DNA of 64,000 nucleotides from Proteles cristata cristata (Eukaryota; Chordata; Mammalia; Carnivora; Hyaenidae): positions 1 through 64,000 of the forward strand of contig JAESUZ010000469.1 of the NCBI GenBank assembly GCA_017311185.1, given 5' to 3'. Below the pieces are notes generated by a model that was given only the letters and a program-made list of their open reading frames with translations, was not told the DNA's origin and made no database searches. The translations under genes and the position numbers were made by a program. Every line of letters begins with the position of its first letter. The stretch's first letter is position 1. Of this stretch, positions 12,101-22,390 are shown piece after piece.

Positions 12101-15100
12101 GTGATTTCCCAAACTGTCTCACCTGAGGCCCCACGTGTGAAGCAGGGGACACGAGAGTGTGAGTGCAGGGGGCTCCTGGGGTGTAAACACGACACAGCAG
12201 AAGAAGCACCAGCCGTCTCCATCCGTGGTCCCTTCCGTCCCTGTTCCTAGGACCTCCTGCCCTGCACTTCTCCCCGGTGGCTGCACCCCTGATGCCGCCC
12301 GGCCTGAGACGGCAGGACCCCGTCCCCCATGACACGATTCCAGTCCCTACGGGTCAGCTGCTGCATCACAGTCCGAGAGGGAAGGGTCCCCAGGACATCC
12401 ATCAAGGCCAGCAGCCTGCGGAGGATTATTCCCACTGGAAGGGTGAGAGGCTGCGGTTTGTTTGTTTTTTTAAAATTTATTTCTGAGAGAGAAAGGAAGA
12501 GCAGGGGAGGGTCAGAGATAGAGGGAGACACAGAATCAGAAAAATGCTCCAGGCTCTGAGCTGTCAGCACAGAGCCCGACATGGGGCTTGAACCCACCAA
12601 CTGTGAGATCCTGACATGAGCCGAAGTTGGACGCTTAACAAACTGAGCCACCCAGGCTGCGTTTCGGCCACACTCGCATCTCTCACTTTGGTGGATGGTG
12701 AGCAGACCGTACACGCACACACAGGAGGCGATGGGGATTGACATGCAGTGTGGCCTGGACCTCGGACCCGTTGCGCACTCCCCTCCACACACATGGCTGT
12801 TCCATCGTGCGTGTCCCTCCAGGTACCCTCGTGCGTCTCCACATGCCCGACCACGCGCCGCACATGCCGTGTCTGCCTTTCCCTGCACGACTCAGGCAGG
12901 GGTCCACACTGCGTCTGCACACGGGACGCATCTCATGTCCCAGCTGCACACGGTCCCACGTGGGGCTCACGGTCTCTCCACGTGTGACGGGAGCTCGGCT
13001 GTGGCCCTTGTGCCTGCCTTCTCCTTCCATCTGTGACATGGAGATAATGACAGCGCTCCCCTGGGACAATGGTGGCTGGGATTTCAGAAGGCAAGCGCGT
13101 TCCCGTACGTGTTCCCGAGCTGCTCTCACGACTACGATGCTTCTCCTGACCAAGCACCCCTGGGGTCCGACCCCACTTCCCAGGTCCCAGGATGGAGCCC
13201 TGCTCCCCCATCGGCTGCCCTCTCGGGGTCTCCTCCTGGGGTCAGCGACGGGCTCCCGGGAGACAGACACCCATGTTGTGACCCCACAGGCGGCCGTGGG
13301 AGCCAGAGTCCAGCTGGTGATGGCTGTGCCCACAGCAGCTGGGTTCCATGGCCCTGTCAAGTCCCCCTCAGCAGGTGACTGGGCACACGTGTGCAGCTGG
13401 GCGGGGTCCTCGAGACCAGGGGGCCGGCTCCCAGGTATCCCACACTTGATAAAGTGCTGAGATAAATTGATACTGTAGGCTCCACATGGTGTGTGTGTTT
13501 ACCACTAAACTCCAGAAGTTTCCTCGTGGTGGGGATAATATTGTGTGCTCATCACGGCTAGCATATGGCGATACAGTTGATTGAAGAAGGTAGGTGTGGG
13601 CCCCCCGCCATCTGTTCGGGGAGTCAGAACCCCAGGGCGTGTGTGTTTACTCAGGCAGCTGTTAACACCATCATCCCGGGAAAACACAGAAATGTGGGTA
13701 AGTGCACTTGGAGTTCCCCGCTGGCCTGGAAGGGGAGCAGTTAACTCTTTCTCTGCCTGGGCCCTCACCCCCTGCTGGCTCCCTCAGGAAGAATGGGCTG
13801 AATAAAGCATCTGGTACAACCCCAAGTGAGCACCCCAGCCAACACAGTCAGGGCTAAGCTAATGTGGGAACAGGCAAACCTTGGTGCCACTTCCGTGAAG
13901 TCTGAGAAACAGTCCCTGCTGCAACGGGGGTGGAGGTGTGGGGGATGGGACTGTGTGCTGGGCTCCCGGGGGGACAGTGGTTCAGCCCCAGTGCGGTACC
14001 TCCCCTAGGGCTGTTCACCATCAGTTCTGAGCCAACAGTGATTGACTCAGTCCCCCCTGCACCTGCTGGTGAGAAGGGCCCGGCACCTGAGAGCAGGGAG
14101 AAGGAGGGGGGCATTTTCCACTGAGCACAGGCGGGGCTGCATGGCTCTGGCCGTTTTAGGGGCTCCTCGTGGCTTACAGCTGTGGCTCATGCCCTGAGCC
14201 TGTTGTGTAAACCGAGTGTGCAAACCCCCGGGAAGGGGCTGCTGTCCTTCACATGGGATATTGAAGACCCTCAGGGCACCTGGGTGGCTTAGTTGGTTAA
14301 GTGCCCGACTTTCGCTTAGGTCATGATCTCGTGGTTTGTGGGTTCGAGCCCTGCGTCGGGCTCTGTGCTGACTGCCAGCTCAGAGCCTGAAGCCTGTTTC
14401 AGAGTCTGTGACTCCCTCTCTCTCTGACCCTCCCCTGCTCACGCTGTCTCTCTCTCTATCTCCTAGAAATAAATAAAACATTTAAAAAAAAAAAAAGACC
14501 CTTCTCAGGAGCAGGGACAGAGACATCACAGGGTCAAGGATGTAGGCTTAACTTCAAAGATAGGATGCATTTTGCCTGGGGGCAGGGAGATGGGGGCTGA
14601 GGAATTCACAGTGGAAAGGTTAGGTTCCTGGTTTTGAAAGGTCCTCAGCTGGGGCACCTGAATGGCTCAGTCGGTTAAGCGTCTGACTTCGCTCAGGTCA
14701 TAATCTCAAGGTTCGTGGGTTCCAGCCCTGCGTCAGACACTGCCGACAGCCAGCTCAGAGCCTGGAGCCTGTTCTCAGATTCTGTAACCCCTTCTATCTC
14801 TCTGACCCTCCTCTGCTCACGCCGTCTCTCTCTCTTTCTCAAAAATAAATAAAACATTAAAAAAAGAAAGGTCCTTAGCTGTCCATCCCTGTGAGCACCC
14901 AGGCCAAGGACAGGATGGAGACAGAGACGCAACCCTGGGAAACCCTGGCAGTCTCATCCAGGTGGGGGCACCTGTCGCAGGATGCCTCAGCGGGGAGGGC
15001 CTTTGAGGGGACCCGTCCCAGAGGAGGGGGCTCCATCCCAGGGAAACCTCTCCTGGGTCATGAAAGACAGAGCCAGACCTAGGGCTGGCTTCCCTCTGCC

Positions 15101-16720
15101 CCAGCCCAGTGCTTCTCCTGCAGGGAGCTGCCTGCAGCCCTCCCCCTGCCCTGACCCCCTGCCCTGCCCTCCCCCTGCTCTGCCCTGCCCTCCCCCTCCC
15201 TGCACAGGGGCTCCCTGCAGACCTGGTGTCTGCTCAGCGGGTCCCAGCAGCTCTGGGCTCTGAAGCCCCAGCTATTCTCCTGGGAAAGGGGCCCAGGTGC
15301 CTGTTGGGCTTTGGCAGGGCAGGGACCTGGGGCACCTGCTGGGAGGGAGGGACGCAGGGAGGGAGGAGGCTCAGCCCTCAGGCTGCAGGGGAGGCCTGTC
15401 CCCTGGGCTGGATGGTGATGTGGGCTCCAGGGCTGGACGCACCTCGAAGTGGGAGGAAGGAGGTGAGAGTCTCAGATCAGCAGAACGTGCTAATCCCAGA
15501 GAGGAAGGACAGACGGACGGAAGACAGGGGCACAGGTGGCTGTGATCCGGAGAGTCGAGATGTATTTAAAGAAGATAAACTTTGGGGCACCTGGGTGGCT
15601 CAGTCGTGCTGACAGCTCAGAGCCTGAAGCCTGTTTTAGATTCTGTGTCTCCCTCTCTCTCTGACCCTCCCCTCTCATGCTATGTCTCTCTCTCTCTCTC
15701 AGAAATAAATAAAACATTAAAAAAAGTGAAAAAAAGAAGATAAACTTTAACACTCAACAGTCAACATAAAATTTCCATTTCTTCTTCCTTCCTTCCTCTT
15801 TCTTTCTTCCTTTTTTCTTTCTCTCTTCTTACATAATCTTCCAAACAGATGTTTAAGGAGAAAACTATGTAATTTCACATATTTCTCCAGTTAATTAAAA
15901 TGGAAAGAAAGAGAAAGCCTACATTTTGTTGTTGACAAAATTACTTGGGTAAGAGGGATATCAGAGCCTTGAAAACTCATTTGCTAATGAGAAACGTCCT
16001 GTTTGCATATGCCCTCAGTCCGGGAATTTCCTGGATCCCCTGCACCACCCCTCAGGGAGCCTGGGGCTCACAAGCAAAACATTACAGAAAAGAAAAGCTT
16101 TCCCAGCATTCCCTGGAATTCATAGCTCTGAGACCTCAGTGTTTTCCTTTGTTTTTATTTAATCTGTTACACGAAAGCAGTTGCTCTCAGGGGAAGTAAT
16201 AACGGGAATGTCTGTTAGGACGGTCTTTTCTTTCGGTTCCTTTTTGGGGACCTCCCTGTCACCCCATTCACCCCCTCCTGAGGCCGGTCAGCACCCATGT
16301 TCCGTCCACACCCTTCCAGCAAGTGGGCGCAGATGCCTTCAAATTTTGGGGCTGCCGCCCTTCCTGGTCAGACAGAATTCGGTGTGTTCCGGGCCCTCCT
16401 CTGGCCCCAGGGGCCACAGCAGGGTCCCCCCACCCCAACGGGGCCTCTGGGCCGCCCAATCGTCCCCACACGGCTGCAGGGGCTGGGCGGTCCCTGTGCA
16501 AGGCGGCCCCGGCTGGGAGCCAGAGGCCCCTCATGTGTCATACAATATGGTTGGTGTTTCAGGTCCTTCCCCACAGACATCAGGCCATGGGAGCCCCCCT
16601 CCCTGCCCCGCACAGCGGCCTCCCGCCCAGGGACCCGGGCCACTCACTGAGGAGGAGGCTGGTGAATCCCAGGAGCCAGGGGACCCAGCACAGGCGGGGG
16701 GCCTCTGGGCGGGCTCCCAT
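6073..16720 (-). CDS. SLAM-family receptor, copy A (complete, 6 exons, 349 aa)
   Basis: Minus-strand gene for a type I leukocyte-type receptor. CDS exons: 16648-16720 (signal peptide, starts MGARPEAPRLCWVPWLLGFT), 10136-10528 (V-set), 8299-8595 (C2-set), 6716-6817 (TM), 6400-6491 and 6073-6165 (tail, TAA stop). Exon sizes 73, 393, 297, 102, 92 and 93 sum to 1050 nt, and phases 1-1-1-1-0 agree at every junction. Donors are GTGAGT, GTACGT, GTGAGT, GTGGGG (weak) and GTGAGG. The V domain (about residues 30-155) lacks the B-strand cysteine, as SLAM V domains do. The C2 domain (156-254) has WCNVTLEC and TCVVSNPV plus a final GEVC, the four-cysteine SLAM pattern. TM is about 265-286. The tail has VLYAEL (Tyr305) and TVYTEV (Tyr336). 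SLAM receptors bind SAP/EAT-2 adaptors through such ITSM motifs; that role here is inferred. The TM exon could begin 12 nt earlier in frame (6829). I do not recognise a one-to-one human orthologue. Confidence 0.85.
6400..6491 (-). CDS. Copy A exon 5, cytoplasmic, ITIM-like VLYAEL
   Basis: Acceptor GGGGCTCAG, donor AAG|GTGAGG. The exon must be read with phase 1 in and phase 0 out, because the downstream exon reads through to its stop only in phase 0. In that frame it encodes GGVLYAELSRPKPQDGRDK, whose VLYAEL fits the ITIM consensus [SIVL]xYxx[LVI]. Copies B and D have VHEAMQVS at this point and no tyrosine. An alternative acceptor 6 nt further in is also in frame. Confidence 0.7.
8299..8595 (-). 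CDS. Copy A exon 3, SLAM-type C2-set domain
   Basis: The 99-codon exon has a textbook acceptor (CTTTGTCCCTCCTGCCCCAG) and donor GTGAGT. Four cysteines are spaced as in SLAM C2 domains (WCNVTLEC, TCVVSNPV, GEVC). The residue aligned with the C-strand Trp of B, C and D (NVSWES or SVSWES) is Leu here (NVSLES). This copy also has an extra sequon, ECNAT. Confidence 0.85.
10136..10528 (-). CDS. Copy A exon 2, SLAM-type V-set domain
   Basis: The 131-codon exon is open, with acceptor TTTCCAATGCCCTAG and donor GTACGT, phases 1 and 1. Visible features are the C-strand Trp (KISWAVKNES), an N-glycosylation site in that segment, the E/F-loop LTLEDSGWYRAR, and a single cysteine just after it. The canonical B-F cysteine pair is missing. 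Compared with B and D, the second sequon (LNTTT) has become HHTTT, so copy A loses one glycosylation site. Confidence 0.85.
12020..12140 (-). repeat. Old MIR-like SINE remnant
   Basis: CCAGGTTCAAGTTCCAGAGC followed by a diverged match to the MIR core. Ancient and inactive. Confidence 0.5.
12462..12662 (-). mobile_element. Carnivore SINE, antisense, in intron 1 of A
   Basis: Begins T-rich and ends GAGCCACCCAGGCTGCG. A short duplication (AGGCTGCG) flanks it at about 12448 and 12653. The segment is absent from unit B. Confidence 0.85.
12663..14272. other. Intron 1 of A, GC-rich, no gene seen
   Basis: Rich in CACACG/ACGTG words at 12.7-13.4 kb. Long frames occur on both strands without splice or family support. 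Absent from unit B. Confidence 0.4.
14273..14496 (+). mobile_element. Carnivore SINE in intron 1 of A
   Basis: GGGCACCTGGGTGGCTTAG start, AAATAAATAAAACATTT end with A tail, AAGACCCT at both flanks. Confidence 0.9.
14651..14866 (+). mobile_element. Carnivore SINE in intron 1 of A
   Basis: Flanked by AAAGGTCCTCAGCT (14637-14650) and AAAGGTCCTTAGCT (14867-14880), a 14-nt target-site duplication with one mismatch. Confidence 0.95.
15584..15732 (+). mobile_element. Carnivore SINE with internal deletion
   Basis: Perfect 16-nt target-site duplication AAAGAAGATAAACTTT at 15568-15583 and 15733-15748. The element jumps from GGCTCAGTCG straight to TGCTGACAGCTCAG, losing most of the tRNA-like part. Confidence 0.95.
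15760..16600. other. Intron 1 of A near exon 1
   Basis: Pyrimidine-rich (CTTCCTTC) start, then unique sequence. No exon seen. Matching to unit B resumes at about 16.5 kb. Confidence 0.4.
16648..16720 (-). CDS. Copy A exon 1, signal peptide
   Basis: ATG at 16720-16718. It encodes 24 residues with a hydrophobic core (VPWLLGFTSLLL) and ends in phase 1 before the strong donor GTGAGT. The next codon is completed by the V exon (A|GC, Ser). The same 73-nt exon recurs at 31476-31548. Intron 1 is 6.1 kb here but only 1.6 kb in copy B, mostly because of the 12.0-16.5 kb segment that B lacks. Confidence 0.8.
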
Positions 16721-17130
16721 CACAGCTGCCTCCCTCCAGGCTTGCTCTGGGCCTACTGGGCTGCGGAGAAACATCCAGAAGCAGAAGCAAGAGAGGAGGA
16801 AGGGTTTACTCCGAGCAGCTCTTAGTGTTTCCCACCCCAGGGGCGGAGCTAACTGTCTAGGACAAGCTGGCTGCTCTAGAGAAAGCCATTCAGATGCTTC
16901 CTCTTTCCTCCCCCTGCACTGGGTCTCAGGGAATGATGGCAGATGAATGTATGAGCACCTCCTGGATGAGCTGCTGGGTGGGAGAGGCTCCATCCCTTCC
17001 TGTGGGCACCACCGGCCTGGTGATCTCAGCTCCCCAGCCAGCCCTCTGGGGATCGCTTACCTCTGTCCCCGAGTTCACACTCAGCCCAGTGTCCCTGCTT
17101 CCCAGGGACAGCTAATGGCCAGGCATAGAG
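16721..17130 (-). promoter_or_regulatory. Likely 5' UTR/promoter region of copy A
   Basis: Directly upstream of the ATG on the minus strand and conserved at 31549-31930 in front of copy B. The minus strand contains GGAAAGAGGAAG, a PU.1/ETS-like core (GAGGAA). In B the related stretch reads CAGAGGAATC. No TATA box is evident. The function is inferred from position and conservation only. Confidence 0.3.
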
Positions 17131-17719
17131 TCACACTAACCACCATACACATGGACCCCCTGTTCTGGGCCAGTCCTCCATCTTTACACCATTTAACAAG
17201 TCAAATTTTCTTTCTGATTTTCTCTGCACTTTAACTGTCAGGTGCCTAAGGAAGATGCAGAAAAATAAAATGCTTTCTGGGAAGAGTCAACTCCCACCCC
17301 CACCCAATGCAAATATGGGCATTTCCCTATTGCTGGCACCCGTGGATCTCTGGGCACCCAAGCCCCACCCTGCCCTCACACACAGGGCAACCCCCACCTG
17401 TACATCCCCCCAACGCTCTGCCCGCCCTGCCCTTGCTCTCACACACAGGAAGGTGACAGGGATGTGCTCCTCTGGCCACAGGCTCAGCTGCCCAAGTTCA
17501 CGGCCACCTGCTGAAGGTCTGGCCCTCTTCAACCCGGACGGGTCCCCATGACCTCTGAGAACATGTCTCCATTGGACCCAGGAAGCATCACCATAAGTAC
17601 CCCCTGCCAGTGAACTTTCCCCACCCACTGAGGCTCCCCTTCAGCTGCTCAGACCCTTGGATCCTGAGGCTGGAACCTCAGGAGGGCTGGGAACACGCAC
17701 TGAAGGTCGTCAGCCTATT

Positions 17720-17830
17720 AGCTGGTAAATCCACTTTGTGGATGTGGAAGCCAATCCTCAGGGTTTGTACGACCATCAGAGGTCACTCAGCAGGTCAGGA
17801 GCAGGGGCTGGACTCCCACCCATGATCCCT
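17720..17830 (+). repeat. MIR-like remnant
   Basis: Diverged MIR-like stretch ending GGTCACTCAGCAGGTCAGGA. Upstream of gene A. Confidence 0.4.
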
Positions 17831-18339
17831 GAGAAATCCATCATCCGGCTCCTGTCCCGTCCACAATGTGGCCTCCAGCAGTCCCTGCATCTTCTCTGGG
17901 TACCCCTGACCTGCTCTGTGCACCTCACACAGGAGAGCATCAACACTGTCTTCTTCCCCGGCTCCCGTCCCATAACGGAGACATCCTTCAGGAGGCTCAG
18001 TCCTTCAGCCTTGGGGGTAAAATCTCCTGGATGGAGTCCACACTGCACTGTATGGGGAGCAAGTCGGCCATGCCCCTATCTCCATTCCTACATATCTGGG
18101 AGCCTCTCAGGGGAGGAGGGTTGGCTTGCGAAAAACACTGCATGGGGGGTGGGGCCCAGGGCCAGAAAGGAGCCCCCAGCAGCTGCAGATCAGGGACACG
18201 GGAGGGGCAGCCACCGCGCACTCCATGCTGGCACCACACCAGGGACATTTTCATCCTCCAGGTACAGATCTCCATCTCCTCCCGCCATCCTGGACAACAA
18301 GAGAGATAATTCAATGACCACAGTATGTCTGTTTCTGTG

Positions 18340-18510
18340 GTTCACAGGCACAGTCCCTGTGAGAGGCTATTTCATGGATGAGGAAAGTCAGGGCCCATTT
18401 AGGGAACTTGATGAGCCCATGATCCTGAAATCAGGACGTGGCAGAACCAGGCCCACATCTCAGGCTTCTAGGCCACAGATATTTCCAAATCTAAGTCCCT
18501 CCTACACTTG
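18340..18510 (+). repeat. MIR-like remnant
   Basis: TTTCATGGATGAGGAAAGTC plus downstream core. The duplicate lies at 32.56-32.72 kb. Confidence 0.5.
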
Positions 18511-19357
18511 CGAAGTGACATCGGAGGGGGAGGGAGGCCAGCCGGCCTCAGGGCAGCCTCTCTCCTTTCTCACACCCCCAGGCAGAGGAAACAGGCCTGT
18601 GATTGTAGATCTGTGGGCTCTGGTCCAAGGAGGCCCTTGCTGACCACAGCTTCCCTCCTCCCATGCACTTCCTGGGTCACACATGGGCCAGCACCTCCAG
18701 CCCTGCTCAGGGTGGGGCTTGCTTCTCCTTCACCTTAAGAAAATTCAATAAGAGGTATACTGACTGTGGAGGATGAAATAAAACCGACTTGTATGCTTGT
18801 TACATGGTTTTCTATGTAAAAAATGAAAAGAATAGACACACCAAGAAGCAGAAATACTCGTCATCTGATAAGGGATGATTCCACAGTTGCAGAAAACGCA
18901 AGGTTCCTACATGACACTCAATTACTCACTTTCACACCAGCAATGAAGAAATGGATTTGAAACTGAAAACTCAGTACCATTTACACAGACATCCCCAAAG
19001 TGAACTATTTAGGCCTAAATTGAACAAAATATTCAAAGATCATTATGAGGAAAAGTACAAGACTCTCATAAACAAAATTAGAGAACTCTAAATACATTGA
19101 TGTATCGAGATTATTGATAGAAAGTAGCTTTGAGAAACACAGTAGCTACAATGAACTGTGAGAAAATAGACGGGTCCCCTTGAGAAGCAGGGCTGGGGAT
19201 ACAAAAGTGGGAGGGAGACTCTTTTTCTGGGCATGTTTGCTCCAGTTTTAAACCGTATGTGTATAACCTGATATTTGTAATCAGGACCTATCTTCCAGCA
19301 AGACATGGAATGATTTATTTCCTCTGTGTCGTTCATCTTTGAACATTTGAGGCAACA

Positions 19358-19591
19358 GGGGCACCTGGGTGGCTCAGTTGGTTAAGTATCAGGTTCTTGA
19401 TACCCACACAAGACATGATCTCTCAGTTCCTGAGATCCAGCCGGGCACTGAGCTCTGAGCACTGACAGCATGGAGCCTGCTTGGAATTCTCTCTCTCACT
19501 CTCTCTCTCTCTCTCTCTCCCATTCTGCCCCTACTTGCTCCTATGTACACGCTCATTCTCCCTGTCTCTGAAAATAAATAAATAAACATTT
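19358..19591 (+). mobile_element. Carnivore SINE
   Basis: GGGGCACCTGGGTGGCTCAG start, AAATAAATAAATAAACATTT end. Its first ~30 bases survive in the unit B counterpart at 36609. Confidence 0.9.
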
Positions 19592-19785
19592 TGAACTAAC
19601 CACTAAAAATTTCAGCCAACAAATTTCAGACTACATGTTATAAGTAGGCTAACACCCCACATGGCAGGGGTAGACACCATGTCCCCCACCCCCCACCCAC
19701 ACCCCCGCTCCAGATCAAAAGTCCCATCCACCACTGCTCAGCCAGCCAGGTGCCCCTAGACTTCCTCTTTAATATAGGTGCTATT

Positions 19786-20006
19786 GGAGGCACCTGGTGG
19801 ATCACTCGGTTGGAGATTTGAGTCCTGATCTCAGATTAGGTCATGATCTCATACATTCATGGGTTCTAAACCGGCACTGGGTTCTGGGCTGACAGCACTG
19901 AGCCTGCCTGAGATTCTGTCTCTTCCTCTCTCTGTCCCTCTCCCACTCTCTCTGTCTCTCTCTCCCCTCCCACTCAAAATGAAGAAATAAACTTGAAAAA
20001 AAATAA
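19786..20006 (+). mobile_element. Carnivore SINE, diverged
   Basis: GGCACCTGGTGGATCACTCG start, TC-rich body, AAGAAATAAACTTGAAAAAA end. Confidence 0.8.
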
Positions 20007-20014
20007 TTTAAGTA

Positions 20015-20200
20015 CTATTTGTTGAGCCCACAATGCTAGGGACCGATACATGTGTTTTTTTCATTCACCCCATGAACAGGTTGAAGAGATCAGTCTGTTA
20101 GCATCCTATCTGGGCTCAGGAGAAATGTTACGTGAACAGAGGCAGGTGACTTGCCCAGGGTCCTTCAGCAAGAGGGGGAAGGCAGTCGGGGACTTCAGCT
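20015..20200 (+). repeat. MIR-like remnant
   Basis: TTGTTGAGCCCACAATGCTA at the start and GTGACTTGCCCAGGGTCCTT near the end, typical MIR words. Confidence 0.5.
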
Positions 20201-22190
20201 GAGAGTGCTCCAGGGGGTCCAGGTGAGATGGGGGTGCCCCTGGGAGAGACCAGGTGGGATGGGGGTGAACTAACGGGGCACCAGGTGGGATGGGGGTCTC
20301 CTGGCAGGGAGAGGGGTGGGCAGGCAGGAAGAGCTCTACAGTGTCACTAGACCACCCATCCTGCATCTCAGAGCCTCTCCACCTGACTGACTGGGATGAC
20401 TCCACCCACAGAAAGAAAGCTGGCTCAGAGAGGGGAGCAGGCAGGGATAGAAAGGCAACAGAGGCCTCACCAGGGAGCAGATTGTGCTGTTGACTGGGGC
20501 GTCTGTCCTCAGTTCTTCAAGACAGGCTCCTTCCAGGGAGCTAAACCTTCTCTCAGGATCAGTTATTACCCCCAATGACCTGCCACCTCAGGGGACCCCT
20601 GTGTCCCATCTCCCTCCCAGGAGATGTCACTTCTCAGCATCAGTCTCAAGGAGTGAGGCAGAAACCCCACTCTCACCTGCAGGCTGTTTCACCCCAGAAA
20701 CCTGGATCAGGACCTTGCATCTCAGACTCAGGATCCTCAAGGGATCCCCCTTTCCCAGGTAACCCACCCCACCCCCAGCCCCAGATAACCTTCCCCCAAC
20801 CCCAGTAACAGTCCTGGACCTCAGATCCCCTCCCTCGTCCCCAGCCCACAACCCTTCTACACCAGGACCTCACCCCCCACCGCTCATCTGGGGTCCTACC
20901 TTCCAGATTTGGCTCCTGATCCCTGAGTCCTAGCAGCACATTTACGTCTACACTGCCGCCCCTGTGACCTGCCAGCCCTCCCAGTGTCGCTGGCGCTAAT
21001 CCCCTCCTTCTGCCATGTGGTGGGTCTGGGGTCAAAGGGAGAAGTTCTGAGGCCCCGCCCCCTCAGCCCCACCTGAGCCTCCCTGAGCATCCTCCCTCCC
21101 AGCCCTGAGCACAGGCACCACCGCCACCTGGCGGCCGAGGACAGAACTGCCGCTGGAGACTTCCTGCCCAGAAGCCCTCCACCATCAGCTCAGCTGCACA
21201 CACAGGTCATGAGCGCCTACTGTGTGCAGCACAGGGGAGCAGCGACAGGAAGCTAAGTCCTTGTCTTAGAGCTGCGCCCAGGCTGGCGGGAGGTAGAAGC
21301 AGAAATCCGCTCAGGGAAGGCTGTGGGAGCCTCAGTGAGAGGGCCCCAGCGTTTTCTTTCGACAGGAAGGTGGCTCCAGGGAGGGGGACGGTGTGACCTG
21401 ATGGGGGGGCAGGTGGGTGCACATGGACACCAGGAAGGGAAGGAGCAGGAAACTGGGAAACAAATGTGGCTCCAGGCTGGGGCCTGATCTCCGGTGGGAG
21501 GAGGAGCTGGGAGGCAGGTCAGATCTGCAGAGGGAGCAGGCAGTGGGGAGATCCCGCCTCCCAGTGGAGCCCCGCCCTCACCATGGGGAGGGGGGGCGGG
21601 GAACAGGCATGGAGGGTCCCCTCCCCCGCAGGGCCCTGCGCAGGGAGCCCCCCACCTTCTCCAGGAGCCCCTGCGGCTCCGCGGGTCTGCTCCTCACACC
21701 TGCTCTACAGACGCGCAGCACCTGCACCAGGACACGCGGGGAGCAGGGCCGGGGCCGCCGCGTGGGAGGAGCCACGGACGACAGACCACAGGCTCCGTGA
21801 CGCCCTGTGTGACCCCCACACGGGCCGCGTCAGCCGCCCCGTTGTGCTGCCTGCGGAGGTGGTCACACCGACAGAGGCGGGCAGGGGCTTCAGTCTGGGG
21901 CCGGGACTCTGGGATCCCTAAGGACACCCGGGGACTCCTGGGGGCCGGGGCGGCCCGTCCTGACCCTGCTGCTCACGTTGGTGTTTCTCTAATTCATTCA
22001 CCTCTAGGTTTACACTGTGCTCTCTCGGTGTTATTCTCACAAGTGGGAAGGTGGTGAACAGAGAACACTGTGGACGACTTTAGAACACAAACCGTTCCCA
22101 GTAGTTCTGTGGTTCCCCTTGGGATTATATACAGACGTGAGTGATGAGAAACATGCTCTTAACAATTTACACTTTTTATAAATGTTTTTA
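20200..22190. other. Intergenic, GC-rich, no gene recognised
   Basis: A short stretch at 20696-20758 is bounded by CCCCAG and GTAACC and recurs at 36.65 kb, so it could be an exon of something unknown, but nothing else supports it. 21.5-21.95 kb is CpG-rich. Confidence 0.35.
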
Positions 22191-22195
22191 TGTTG

Positions 22196-22390
22196 TTTTT
22201 TTATTTATTTGAGAGAGAGCATTGGAGGGGGGAGGGGCAGAGAGAGAGGGAGACACAGAATCCCAAGCAGGCTCTGCGCTGTCAGCACACAGAGCCCGAT
22301 GAAAGGCTTGAAGACACAAATCGTGAGATCATGACCTAACCTGAAACCGAGAGCCTGACAGTTAACAGCATGAGCCACAGCAGCACCCCT
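22196..22390 (-). mobile_element. Carnivore SINE, antisense, diverged
   Basis: TTTATTTATTTGAGAGAGAG start and GAGCCACAGCAGCACCCC end. Confidence 0.8.

Noticed and set aside
12683..13460. Overlapping long frames on both strands
   Set aside because: Open on both strands at once because of GC-rich composition; no splice or family support; absent from unit B.
14273..14350. tRNA-like A and B boxes
   Set aside because: They belong to the tRNA-derived head of the carnivore SINE, here and in the other copies; no intact tRNA cloverleaf.
17738..18643. 301-codon plus-strand frame
   Set aside because: GC-rich chance frame overlapping a MIR remnant. No domain, and the duplicate at 32 kb does not keep it open.
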